Part shown: positions 17,268 to 24,912 of the stretch, piece by piece
How positions within the stretch are numbered: position 1 is the stretch's first letter
Layout: the number at the start of each line of letters is the position of its first letter
Origin: Escherichia ruysiae
GTDB taxonomy: Bacteria > Pseudomonadota > Gammaproteobacteria > Enterobacterales > Enterobacteriaceae
NCBI RefSeq assembly: GCF_902498915.1
Contig: NZ_CABVLQ010000001.1
Direction: 5' to 3' (one strand)
DNA length: 64,000 nucleotides
The notes under the pieces: model-generated
Databases searched by the model: none
What the model was told of the DNA's origin: nothing
The model's input: only the letters and a program-made list of their open reading frames with translations
Translations under genes and position numbers: made by a program

Positions 17268-17728
17268 TTCATTTCACATCCTTTAAATCCTTTCCCACCT
17301 TTACGAATAGGATGCAAATCATTGCCTTTAAATCTATAAGTGAGGCCAGTAGATTTCTCATGAACAGTAAAGTCTTCGAGCCCCAAATGCTGGGCCATAT
17401 TTTTTAGGCTACGTTTGCAGAAGTCACATACAGGAAGACCTTCAACAGTTAATACGCCTTTCCCTCCTCGCATACCTTTATCATGAGCCTTCATCATGGC
17501 ATCAATCTCTGCATGCATAGAATATCTGTCATTATTTGGATATCCCAATCCTGGAAGGGTTTTACCACCGCCTCTAGGTGTACGTTCTGTAGGATTCGAG
17601 CCGGTAAAAATCTCACCATTCATTTCGAATGTAACATCTACCGTAGCTAATCCAAGCGGATCGATCCACCCCAGCGGATTCGGTGCATACTGATAGAGAT
17701 TTAGCCCTCCCGCCAGCCCTATCGGGTC
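17264..17728 (-). CDS. Orphan Rhs C-terminal tip A: deaminase-like toxin
   Basis: A displaced Rhs end with no start codon of its own at the tip. It opens with the Rhs core junction DPIGLAGG...DPLGL (about 27 residues) and continues for about 127 residues of toxin. Zinc-dependent deaminase motifs are visible: MHAEIDAMM (His72, Glu74 counted from the first Asp of DPIGL) and LPVCDFCKRSL (Cys101, Cys104). Polymorphic-toxin deaminases act on cytosine or adenine in nucleic acids; the substrate here cannot be told. An internal ATG (MNGEIFTG) could allow expression without the rhs core. Confidence 0.75.
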   Translation of the reverse strand, partial: DPIGLAGGLNLYQYAPNPLGWIDPLGLATVDVTFEMNGEIFTGSNPTERTPRGGGKTLPGLGYPNNDRYSMHAEIDAMMKAHDKGMRGGKGVLTVEGLPVCDFCKRSLKNMAQHLGLEDFTVHEKSTGLTYRFKGNDLHPIRKGGKGFKGCEMK

Positions 17729-18674
17729 ATCGGAACGATCCGGTGCAGGTCACACTTTTTAACACGCTACCGCCCGCGCCGTTTCTGGCTTCCCGGCTAT
17801 CACCTTTTACTTATTTAACAGCATGTTAACCCAACTTTCCCGACGCGCGTTTTCACGCCCGCTCACCATAGCACCACCACCACCGCCTGTCATTCCGCTT
17901 TCCACTAAGTCCGTTTCCGGCACCCCGTGACGGGGGGCCGCCAGGACGCCTCCGGCGGCATGGCGGGGCCACGGCGCGGGGTCTGCGGGTGCGGGCGGCA
18001 GAGAGTCCGCAAGCGACGGAACGGCGCTCTGTGGCACCGCTGCCTGACCGGGGGTTGCCTTTGCATGACCACACCTGACCGGGGCGGGCAGCGGTGGCTT
18101 GCGAGGCGGGAACGAGTGACGCGCGGCCTTTTTGCGCGGCACGAGCCGCCGCAGCCAGACGACGCCGGGCGGGCATAAAGCCCTTACAAGCGGAGGCCGC
18201 CAGGCCGACAACCTCTTACAGCAGGCTGGCCCACGATGACGGGGCCGGACCGGACCACCGGAGCCGCCAGGGATGGCGGCGACTGCGGGGCCACAGAACG
18301 GCACCACTGCCAACAGCAGAGCGAAGCTTTGCGCTGCACGGACTGCGGGGCTGAACGCGGGGGCGCCAGACATAATGCGGATTGTGCGAACACGAGCCGC
18401 GCGCAGCGGGTCGGGTTCGCCGTCATTGCCACCCGGCGAGAGTGCGCATAATCCCCCGCATTATGTTGAATGACGTTTGCCCCGTGCGCGTGGCCGCATG
18501 GGACACGCCTGCCTCCACGGGGCGAACGGCATTTACCCCCGCGCACTCCGCTGGCAGGGGGCAGTCAACCGCCAGGGAAGGCGGGTGTCTGCCCTGCACC
18601 TCACCCCACGGCCTCACAGGGATCGCCCGCTAACTTTTCAGGCTGTCCGGCGATGATCACGCTTCCGGCCTGCA
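17729..18674. other. GC-rich segment downstream of recombinase copy 1
   Basis: About 940 bases with no convincing gene. Several frames stay open on both strands because of high GC, including a minus-strand frame at 17807-18373 that is Pro/Arg/Ala-rich and a plus-strand 83-codon frame at 17927-18178. Both are partly preserved in copy 2, but differences between copies do not favour one frame. The segment at 18200-18350 differs strongly between copies while its flanks are near-identical. It also contains the inverted repeat listed separately. It may hold a recombination site, a structured RNA or a small unrecognised protein. Confidence 0.4.
18371..18465. repeat. Inverted repeat near the recombinase gene (copy 1)
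   Basis: Left arm CATAATGCGGATTGTGCG (18371-18388) and right arm CGCATAATCCCCCGCATTATG (18445-18465) are inverted copies, the right one with a GGG insertion, separated by about 56 bases. The arrangement is kept in copy 2. Paired inverted arms next to a tyrosine recombinase gene are what a crossover or accessory binding site would look like. That role is inference. Confidence 0.6.
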
Positions 18675-19775
18675 TCAGCGTCTCCGGCTGCGTTTCCTGC
18701 TGACCAGCGCCCGCTCCATCTCTGCGTGATTACGCTCACGCCGCGTCTGCGGCTCTGCCGCCACCTGCGGGCCACGTCGTTCCTGCCATGTCTCGTCCTG
18801 CTCTTCCGGGTGCGTCAGCGCGTGAACTTCCTGTAAGTGACCGATGGCTACCCGCGTATAGATCTGCGTCGTCTCCAGCTTCTCATGGCCGAGGATCGCC
18901 TGGATATGCCGCGTGTCCGCGCCGTTGTCCAGCATCTGCGTCGCCATCGAGTGCCGGAAGATGTGACACGCCCCCGGCTTGTTGATACGTGCTTTCTCCC
19001 GGATGGTTTCCCCGCCGATCTGCGTCAGCGTTCCCCGGCTCAGTCCCTTACCGTGGTACGTCACGAACAGGTGACCGCTGTCGGCGCGTTGCGTCAGGTG
19101 AGGCCGCACATCGCGCAGATAGCGCATCACCCACTCCAGCGCCACATGGCCCACCGGAACAACCCGGTCTTTCTTCCCCTTGCCCAGGCGCACGTTCACC
19201 ACGCCCCGCGTGAAGTCCACGTCACATAACATCAGGTTCGCCACCTCCATGCGCCTGATCCCGGTACTCCATAACACCTCCAGGATCGCCCGGTTACGCA
19301 GGCCCAGCGGCTTCTCCGTGTCCAGACTGCCCAGCACCTGCCGCGTCTCCTGCTCGCTGAACACCTGCGCCGGAAGCCGTTTCTCCTCCTTTGGCAGTGT
19401 CAGCATCTCCGCCGGACTGTAGAGGATGACGTGGCGTTTCAGCAGCCAGCGGTAGAAGTTCTTCACTGCGCTTAAGCGGTTAAGCTGCCCACCCACCGCC
19501 AGCGTGTTACCGTCGGCCTTGCGGTAACTGCGTAAGTGGCGCTGGTACGCTTCCAGCACGGCCAGGCTTATCTGCGGCGCGTACAGCAGGCCGCGCTCCT
19601 CGCACCACGTCACGAACGGTAACAGCCGTTCGCGGTAGCCTTCCACGCTGCGCGCGCTGTAGCCTGCGGCTTCCAGGCTTTCCAGCCAGGCGAGCATATG
19701 CCGGCGCTGTGTCGTGTGTTCGTTCTGGCGGCTGAGATAAAGGGCTTCCGGCCCCGGTGATTTGGGCTTTGTCAT
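18675..19775 (-). CDS. Tyrosine recombinase, XerC/D-like (copy 1)
   Basis: A 366-residue site-specific recombinase. An N-terminal SAM-like core-binding domain (about 20-125) precedes the catalytic domain, where the residues can be placed: Arg174 in STGIRRMEVANL, the beta-hairpin Lys in GKGKKDRVVPVG (199-202), His271-x-x-Arg274 in CHIFRHSMATQML, His297 in ILGHEKLETTQ and nucleophile Tyr306 in TQIYTRV. All are present, so it should be active. A basic tail (ALVSRKRSRRR) extends past the usual end. It lies downstream of the primase gene on the same strand, about 200 bases away. Confidence 0.93.
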   Translation of the reverse strand: MTKPKSPGPEALYLSRQNEHTTQRRHMLAWLESLEAAGYSARSVEGYRERLLPFVTWCEERGLLYAPQISLAVLEAYQRHLRSYRKADGNTLAVGGQLNRLSAVKNFYRWLLKRHVILYSPAEMLTLPKEEKRLPAQVFSEQETRQVLGSLDTEKPLGLRNRAILEVLWSTGIRRMEVANLMLCDVDFTRGVVNVRLGKGKKDRVVPVGHVALEWVMRYLRDVRPHLTQRADSGHLFVTYHGKGLSRGTLTQIGGETIREKARINKPGACHIFRHSMATQMLDNGADTRHIQAILGHEKLETTQIYTRVAIGHLQEVHALTHPEEQDETWQERRGPQVAAEPQTRRERNHAEMERALVSRKRSRRR

Positions 19776-19979
19776 GATGATTGTCCTGAGTGAGATTACG
19801 GTACGATGGGGATAAGAACAGAGGGTGGAACAGTGATTTTCAGGCAGGCCGACCGCTTCATGGTATCAGCCTTACAGGGCGCGGCCTGCGGGGGTATTAC
19901 GTTACCCGACCACCTGCCGACTGACTGCCGACCGGAGGCCGACCATTGCAGCCGTTGCCCCGACCGGATGAAGTCGTAC
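19776..19979. repeat. GC-rich spacer with repeated ACCGGAGGCCGAC motif (copy 1)
   Basis: About 200 bases between primase and recombinase genes. The motif ACCGGAGGCCGAC occurs here and again about 230 bases on, inside the primase 3' end, amid many shorter CCGACC units. The spacer is identical in the two module copies as far as I compared, unlike the neighbouring coding sequence. It could contain the recombinase promoter or protein binding sites. Confidence 0.4.
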
Positions 19980-22931
19980 TTATGCTTCCGTGTTGCTCCG
20001 GCCCGGACGGGCCGCAGTATGATTGCGGGGCAGGTTTTTTGCGTTCTGCCGGAACAGGGCTTTTTCCTCTGCCCCGACAGATCCGGCCTGTAAGCCTTGT
20101 GGTGTCTGGTCTGGCACGGTTTCAGCCTTACCCGACTGACCGCCGACCACTGCCCGACCGGAGGCCGACTGCTTCACCGCCTGCCCCGACCGGGCGGAGT
20201 CATACGGTGGTTTCTCCGGCGTTTCCGGCACGTCGATCAGACCGCACAGGTGCGCGGCGTCTGCGTTGCCGTCCCCGTCGAACAGCAGTTCATAGCAGAA
20301 CGTCAGCCCGCGACGGTGGACCAGCAGGTATTCCATTTCGACCAGCCGCGCCAGGTGGATCTTAAGCTGCGTGTCGCCCCACTGCACCGCGTCACGCAGT
20401 TGTTTACGGGTGAACAGTATCGCCTCACGCACCTGACCGCTGTCGCTCACCCATTGCTGGATCAGGGTTAACAGTTTCCGCGTCTGCGGCGGCATCTCGT
20501 CCAGGGTGCGCCCGAGTATTTCATGTGCCAGGCGGTTCGCCAGGGCGATGTCCTCCCGCGTCACCTCGATGTACTCCACCACCTGCCCGCGATGCTCCAC
20601 GCGCTTGATCTCCCGCTGGTACTGGTGCAGCAGCGTGATGCTCTGGATCAGCGTCAGGTATTTCATATGGTCGCGCCGGGTGCGCGTCTTGTTGCTCATG
20701 AAGGTCAGTTGTGACGCGAACGGGTTCACCACGTTGAGCGGGCGTAACAGCCGCTGCGCGTTCTGGTGAAGCTGAGTGATGTAACTTTTTTCATTCGCCG
20801 CCAGCAGGCCTTCCAGCGTCTGCGCGTAACGCTGCGCCGCGTGGATGGCCTCCGTCTGCTCCCGCGACTCGTTCACCGTCAGCACCAGGCAGCGGTTTAA
20901 CAGTTCTTCATCGACGTCGATCGCCGTGGTGGTCAGCATCAGCATCACCGGGCCTTTCACCGTGTACTGTTTGGTGACCAGGTTGCCGCTGGCGTCGTCC
21001 TTGCCCGTACTGGCGATGGTCAGTTCCCCGTCTGATTGCAACAGTTTCAGCGCATACGCCGCCTGGCGCACACCTTCTTCTTCTGCGATGGCGAGGATCT
21101 TGTGTTGCAGGTTGGTTTCGCCGAGGTAGAACAGGCTCTGCCCGGTCATGGCGCTGTATTGCAGCCGTTCCTCTGGCGGGATCAGATTGAGCACCGCATC
21201 CATTAAGCTGGACTTACCCGCCGCGCTCGACGACTGGATGAGAACGGCAAGCGGGCGCTCCAGTTTGCGTGACACCGCCGCCAGATACGCCGCCGTCAGG
21301 TTGGTGGACTCACCCACCACGCCACACGCCGCCATATCAGAAGCGATGCGCCCGGCAAGACACTCGTCGCGCAGCAGATCCAGCGCCGCCTCCCGATCTT
21401 CCGGCGTCATCTCCGGGGCGACGCTCTCCGGCTCCGGTGCCGCCTGCCAGTGCTCCAGCGCCAGCAGCACCTTACCCAGCGAACGGCGCAGGTCGCCTTC
21501 GGCAAGCCCAAGCTCTGCCGCTGCGGCCCGCGCATAACCGGAACGGCTGCGGGCGCTCATCATATCCACCGCATCAGCGAACACCACGCCGCTGTTGGTG
21601 TCCAGCACCTGCGCATTGACCTTCATCGCGGCGACGTTCGGTTTGCGGCTTACGCCCCTGATAGTCCAGCGTTCGCCGGGTAAGGCTACCATCAGTTCGC
21701 CATCGGCCAGGGTTTCCACGCTGACGCCCGGTGCAGGCGCGGCGGCTGCGGGTAAGACCGCAACCCCGGCAGCTAATGAAGTCAGGTGTGCAGGCTCCGC
21801 GCTGGCCTGCGGCGCGATACTCTCCGCATCGGCCAGGTCACTCATGGGCACCGCGCCATCCAGCAACAGACTGAACGCCTGTTCCGGCTCTGCCACACTG
21901 CACAGATAACCGTTCGCATCCATGCCCGCCGGGAACAGTACGCGGAACGTGGCGATCCCGGAAGCGGCTAAGGAAGAAGCCAGTTTCACCGCCGCCTCAT
22001 TGCCCGCCGGATCGTTGTCGTAGGCGATCAGTACCTGCCTGACGCCGTGTGCCAGCAGTGCGGCCCGCATCTCACCGGTGAAGCCGTTCACCCCGTAAGC
22101 CGCCGTGACGTTACGGACCCCGGCGACCCAGAACGACATGGCATCGAGAAGCGATTCGCACAGGACAACCGTTGATGAACCGATCAGCGCCTGCTCATTC
22201 CACACGCCGCCGTGAGCGCCGGGAAGGTACAGATGCAGTGGCGTTCCCTTACGCAGATCGCCGCCGATCTTGCGCCCGTACATCTCGCGGATCTGCCCGT
22301 TCAGATCCATCACCGGCACAACCAGCGACCCGGTGAAGTGCTCATGCCCGGACTCACGCAGCACACCCACCCCCTTAAGCCGGGCGCGGATCTTCTCGCC
22401 TGCCCGTGACTTAACCGCTGGCTGGCGATAAGGCAGCGTGCGGTTGGCGAAGCCGGGTTTAAAGGCGGCGACCAGTTCAGGATGATTAAGGCGGCGCTTT
22501 TCCAGATACGCCACCGCTTCCGGCGCGTTCAGCAGCGTGTGATGGTAGAACTCCACCACACGGGAGAGCAGTTGCTGACGGCCCGCTTCATCTTCCGTGA
22601 AGATTTCCGGCTCATCTTTGGTAACCAGCGGCACCACGGCGGGATTGTCGCCCAGCTCCGCTTTCAGGCGTTCCGCCGCCTTACGCAGGCTGAGTTTTTC
22701 CGTCTGCATCACCCAGTCCAGCACCGAACCGCCCGCGTTACAGCCGAAGCAGTGATACAGGTTTTTCTCCGGCGAGATCACACAGGACGGCGTTTTCTCG
22801 TCATGGAACGGGCACAGCGTGGTGAAGTCTTTCCCTTTCTTAACCAGTTGTCGCCCCTGCGCCTGAACCACGGCGACTAAGGAGACGGCGGCTTTCAGGT
22901 GCTGCAACTCTGCTTCCGGGATGCGGGCCAT
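19980..22931 (-). CDS. CHC2 zinc-finger / TOPRIM / P-loop primase-like protein (copy 1)
   Basis: A 983-residue protein. A CHC2 primase zinc finger at the N terminus has Cys40, His43, Cys61 and Cys64 (CPFHDEKTPSC, HCFGC). A TOPRIM domain follows, with Glu259 in LCESLLDAMSF and Asp305-x-Asp307 in AYDNDPAGNE. Then a P-loop region has SSSAAGKSS (567-575) and an acidic Walker-B-like ILAIAEEEG (612-620). The order is that of primase-helicase replication proteins of phages and satellite elements. The last 70 residues are low complexity. Its role is probably replication of the element. The start has a GGGAACTCC leader; XRE is divergent. Confidence 0.85.
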   Translation of the reverse strand: MARIPEAELQHLKAAVSLVAVVQAQGRQLVKKGKDFTTLCPFHDEKTPSCVISPEKNLYHCFGCNAGGSVLDWVMQTEKLSLRKAAERLKAELGDNPAVVPLVTKDEPEIFTEDEAGRQQLLSRVVEFYHHTLLNAPEAVAYLEKRRLNHPELVAAFKPGFANRTLPYRQPAVKSRAGEKIRARLKGVGVLRESGHEHFTGSLVVPVMDLNGQIREMYGRKIGGDLRKGTPLHLYLPGAHGGVWNEQALIGSSTVVLCESLLDAMSFWVAGVRNVTAAYGVNGFTGEMRAALLAHGVRQVLIAYDNDPAGNEAAVKLASSLAASGIATFRVLFPAGMDANGYLCSVAEPEQAFSLLLDGAVPMSDLADAESIAPQASAEPAHLTSLAAGVAVLPAAAAPAPGVSVETLADGELMVALPGERWTIRGVSRKPNVAAMKVNAQVLDTNSGVVFADAVDMMSARSRSGYARAAAAELGLAEGDLRRSLGKVLLALEHWQAAPEPESVAPEMTPEDREAALDLLRDECLAGRIASDMAACGVVGESTNLTAAYLAAVSRKLERPLAVLIQSSSAAGKSSLMDAVLNLIPPEERLQYSAMTGQSLFYLGETNLQHKILAIAEEEGVRQAAYALKLLQSDGELTIASTGKDDASGNLVTKQYTVKGPVMLMLTTTAIDVDEELLNRCLVLTVNESREQTEAIHAAQRYAQTLEGLLAANEKSYITQLHQNAQRLLRPLNVVNPFASQLTFMSNKTRTRRDHMKYLTLIQSITLLHQYQREIKRVEHRGQVVEYIEVTREDIALANRLAHEILGRTLDEMPPQTRKLLTLIQQWVSDSGQVREAILFTRKQLRDAVQWGDTQLKIHLARLVEMEYLLVHRRGLTFCYELLFDGDGNADAAHLCGLIDVPETPEKPPYDSARSGQAVKQSASGRAVVGGQSGKAETVPDQTPQGLQAGSVGAEEKALFRQNAKNLPRNHTAARPGRSNTEA

Positions 22932-23044
22932 AACGGGAACTCCTGTAAAAACCTGTCAATAGGGTTTGTATAAAAATAACTCGACAAGTATATACATCAG
23001 CTAGTAGTATTTACAACAGTTAAATGTAAAACATGGAGTAGATT
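22932..23044. promoter_or_regulatory. Divergent primase / XRE control region (copy 1)
   Basis: A 113-base gap between divergent genes, identical in both copies. For the XRE gene a good sigma-70 promoter is visible: TTGTAT (22966-22971), 17-base spacer, TATATA (22989-22994). The self-complementary GTATATAC centre would also serve a leftward promoter with TTGTAA upstream. The XRE protein probably binds here; overlapping promoters would make a simple switch. That is inference. Confidence 0.6.
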
Positions 23045-23455
23045 ATGGTCATCAGGTCTCAAAGGATTTCAGGTAAAACGACTATGGCCGCACCAATAAG
23101 CAACGAAGAACAGGTATTTATTACGGAACTGGGCAGGCGGATCACCGCGCTGAGGAAGGATGCAGGGATGACGCAGACGCAGGTTGCACAGGCGCTGAAC
23201 GTCTCCCAGCAGGCCGTACAGGCCTGGGAAGCCGGAAGGCGGCGGATACAGATATCCATACTCCCAGCAGTGGCAAGACTGTTAGCGGTTTCTCTGGAGG
23301 ATTTGCTTGGCGAAGAACCGGAGAAGATCGCCCGTAAGCGTGGCCCCGCGCCAAAATGGCAGCAGCTTATTGAAGAGATCGACAGCCTGCCGAAGGCTAA
23401 GCAGAAGATGATTTCGGAGATGTTACAGGCCCTGATTGTTCAGGCGCGTAACTGA
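23045..23455 (+). CDS. XRE-family transcriptional regulator (copy 1)
   Basis: Up to 136 residues, with a Cro/CI helix-turn-helix at about 30-85 (ITALRKDAGMTQTQVAQALN, VSQQAVQAWEAGRRR). The first ATG follows GGAG by seven bases; a second start at 23084 (MAAPISNEEQ) would give 123 residues. The C-terminal part (PAPKWQQLIEEIDSLPKAKQ) looks helical, perhaps for dimerisation. It is divergent from the primase gene and upstream of symE on the same strand, so it probably controls element expression. Confidence 0.88.
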   Translation: MVIRSQRISGKTTMAAPISNEEQVFITELGRRITALRKDAGMTQTQVAQALNVSQQAVQAWEAGRRRIQISILPAVARLLAVSLEDLLGEEPEKIARKRGPAPKWQQLIEEIDSLPKAKQKMISEMLQALIVQARN

Positions 23456-23467
23456 CTGATAAATAAC

Positions 23468-23501
23468 GCGGTGACTAAGGGCGGCAACCCTTAACCACCG
23501 C
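23468..23501. promoter_or_regulatory. symE leader hairpin (copy 2 of symE)
   Basis: GCGGTG-ACT-AAGGG-CGGCAA-CCCTT-AAC-CACCGC forms a long stem in the symE leader. On the plus strand no T run follows. On the minus strand it is followed by GTTATTTAT, so it could terminate a leftward antisense RNA that starts inside symE. K-12 symE is controlled by such an RNA (SymR, about 77 nucleotides). Confidence 0.5.
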
Positions 23502-23533
23502 TCACCACAAGCAACTAACAGGAGTAGTTAATC

Positions 23534-23827
23534 ATGGCTGAACACGATATTACGCCAGAAGTCACCATTTCCAAAACACAGCGCCACTGTACCGTGGGCT
23601 ATCTGCCCAACCGCAGCGACACGCCGGTGATCAAAATCAGCGCCAAATGGCTGAGAGAAGCGGGATTTGAGATCGGCACGGGCGTTACCGTGAAGATCTC
23701 GGAAGGTTGCCTGATCCTGCTAGCGGATAACAACGAAGTACAGGAACTGCGCAGGGAACTTTATCAGGTTAAACAGGCTGTTAAGGGGATGCGGGACGGG
23801 ATGTTTAGTGTGCTGAACGAACGTTAA
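23534..23827 (+). CDS. SymE-like toxin, short form (copy 2)
   Basis: A 97-residue SymE-family protein. It shares its first 17 residues and the C-terminal half with copy 1, but the middle (HCTVGYLPNRSDTPVIKIS) is the compact form. Core AKWLREAGFEIGTGVTVKIS is intact. GGAG lies 11 bases before the start. It lies about 80 bases downstream of the XRE gene and converges on immunity gene B. K-12 SymE is toxic when overproduced; toxicity of this form is not known. Confidence 0.85.
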   Translation: MAEHDITPEVTISKTQRHCTVGYLPNRSDTPVIKISAKWLREAGFEIGTGVTVKISEGCLILLADNNEVQELRRELYQVKQAVKGMRDGMFSVLNER

Positions 23828-23838
23828 ATAATAAAAAA

Positions 23839-23868
23839 GCCGGGAAGATTTAATCTACCTTTCCCGGC
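23839..23868. terminator. Terminator between symE copy 2 and immunity B
   Basis: GCCGGGAA with TTCCCGGC around a 14-base loop, with an A tract on the left that becomes a T tract for leftward transcription. Confidence 0.85.
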
Positions 23869-23904
23869 GATTAAGAAAGAGAAATATACTCCTCACTTTA
23901 TTAA

Positions 23905-24363
23905 TTATCTTACACAGAAACTATATAAAAAATCAGGATGTTCCATGCCGTAAAATATTTCGTGATCTATAAAATAAAAACCGAAGCTACACATTTCTAC
24001 ATTAAAACATTCAGGATAAATCTTCAAATGCTCTTTTATTAAGAAATCTAATAGCTGAGATGATTCCAGTATAACACCATAATTCCCTTTCTTTGTTCTA
24101 TCAAACGGGTAAAAAAACAACAATTCGCCTGATGGAATACCATCTTTAAATAATTCATGGTATAACGTTTCCAACGCTTCAGTTAAAGAAGAAAACCCCT
24201 CCCAGTCAACGTTGCAACGGATATAGTTAACATCAATACCACTTTTATAAGCTTCTGCATGAATACAAACAGCTTCGCTTATAGGATTAATATGTAAGAA
24301 TGGTAAAGCATTGTTAATAAGCCCGGAGAATTCTGCATTATTTAACTCTCTAATATTTTTCAT
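23905..24363 (-). CDS. Predicted immunity protein of orphan Rhs cassette B
   Basis: A 152-residue AT-rich gene whose ATG directly follows the stop of toxin fragment B. There is no signal peptide or membrane helix, so a cytosolic partner is likely. I do not recognise the family. The immunity role is inferred from position only. Confidence 0.6.
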   Translation of the reverse strand: MKNIRELNNAEFSGLINNALPFLHINPISEAVCIHAEAYKSGIDVNYIRCNVDWEGFSSLTEALETLYHELFKDGIPSGELLFFYPFDRTKKGNYGVILESSQLLDFLIKEHLKIYPECFNVEMCSFGFYFIDHEIFYGMEHPDFLYSFCVR

Positions 24364-24807
24364 TTATTTGCCCGTAATTCTATATATATCATCTTCCAAA
24401 AAATATTTGGCATTATGTATCACTTTGTTATCAGCGTCTTTTATTTGAATTTTAATATGTGGAGGCTCAAAACCACCGCTTGAAGATTTATGCCCTGTAT
24501 TCGCCACCTCAATAACGACTTTATTTCCTTTTGCATCTACACCATCGAAATAATGGCTAATATTACCAAAACCATCCGGATTATTTTTTCTCAATGTAGC
24601 TTTATATCTTGAGATGTTATATCTGGCAACATAATCAAAGTCACGTTTATTCTTTAATAACCGAGAAAACATTCCCGGAGAACGCTCAAAATTACGATAT
24701 TCAACGTTACCAACCTTTCCACAAGATAGCCCAAGAGGATCAATGTGGTTTACTGGATTCGGCGCATAAGCATAGAGGTTTATTCCCCCCGCCAGCCCTA
24801 TCGGATC
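24364..24807 (-). CDS. Orphan Rhs C-terminal tip B: unrecognised toxin domain
   Basis: It begins with the Rhs junction DPIGLAGG...DPLGL and runs about 120 residues further. Just upstream, decayed Rhs core can be read as YDPAMG, stop, then RP in the tip frame; removing one G restores GRFTV, so a frameshift has cut it from any core. The toxin part includes NNPDGFGNISHYFDG and GGFEPPHIKIQIKD. I recognise no catalytic motif. An internal ATG (MFSRLLKNKRD) could start a free toxin of 102 residues. Confidence 0.6.
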   Translation of the reverse strand, partial: DPIGLAGGINLYAYAPNPVNHIDPLGLSCGKVGNVEYRNFERSPGMFSRLLKNKRDFDYVARYNISRYKATLRKNNPDGFGNISHYFDGVDAKGNKVVIEVANTGHKSSSGGFEPPHIKIQIKDADNKVIHNAKYFLEDDIYRITGK

Positions 24808-24912
24808 AGGACGGTGAATCTACCCCATCGCAGGATCATACTACTGGCTTCAATCGCATATCCCTGAAACAGCCGCATCATAGTCCATATATTAGTCTCT
24901 TACTTTGATAAA

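Larger units (their letters stand above)
17741..23868. mobile_element. Copy 1 of the Rhs-associated recombinase/primase module
   Basis: One of two direct copies of a GC-rich module: noncoding GC-rich segment, tyrosine recombinase, primase-like protein, XRE regulator, symE-like gene, terminator. The left limit abuts a decayed Rhs core ending (Tyr-Asp-Pro codons) just before the DPIGL of tip A, and the right limit is the symE terminator. Base composition is far more GC-rich than the toxin cassettes on both sides. The second copy is displaced by 9,457 bases over the coding part. No target-site duplication was identified, so the limits are defined by homology only. Confidence 0.7.

Noticed and set aside
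18000..18600. Possible small genes on either strand in the GC-rich segment
   Set aside because: Multiple overlapping frames are equally open, and differences between the two copies do not single out one as coding. Kept as an uncharacterised segment instead.
19946..21909. Several plus-strand open frames opposite the primase genes
   Set aside because: They mirror the GC-rich primase gene, are Arg/Pro/Ser-rich and recur at the same place in copy 2 only because the primase is conserved.
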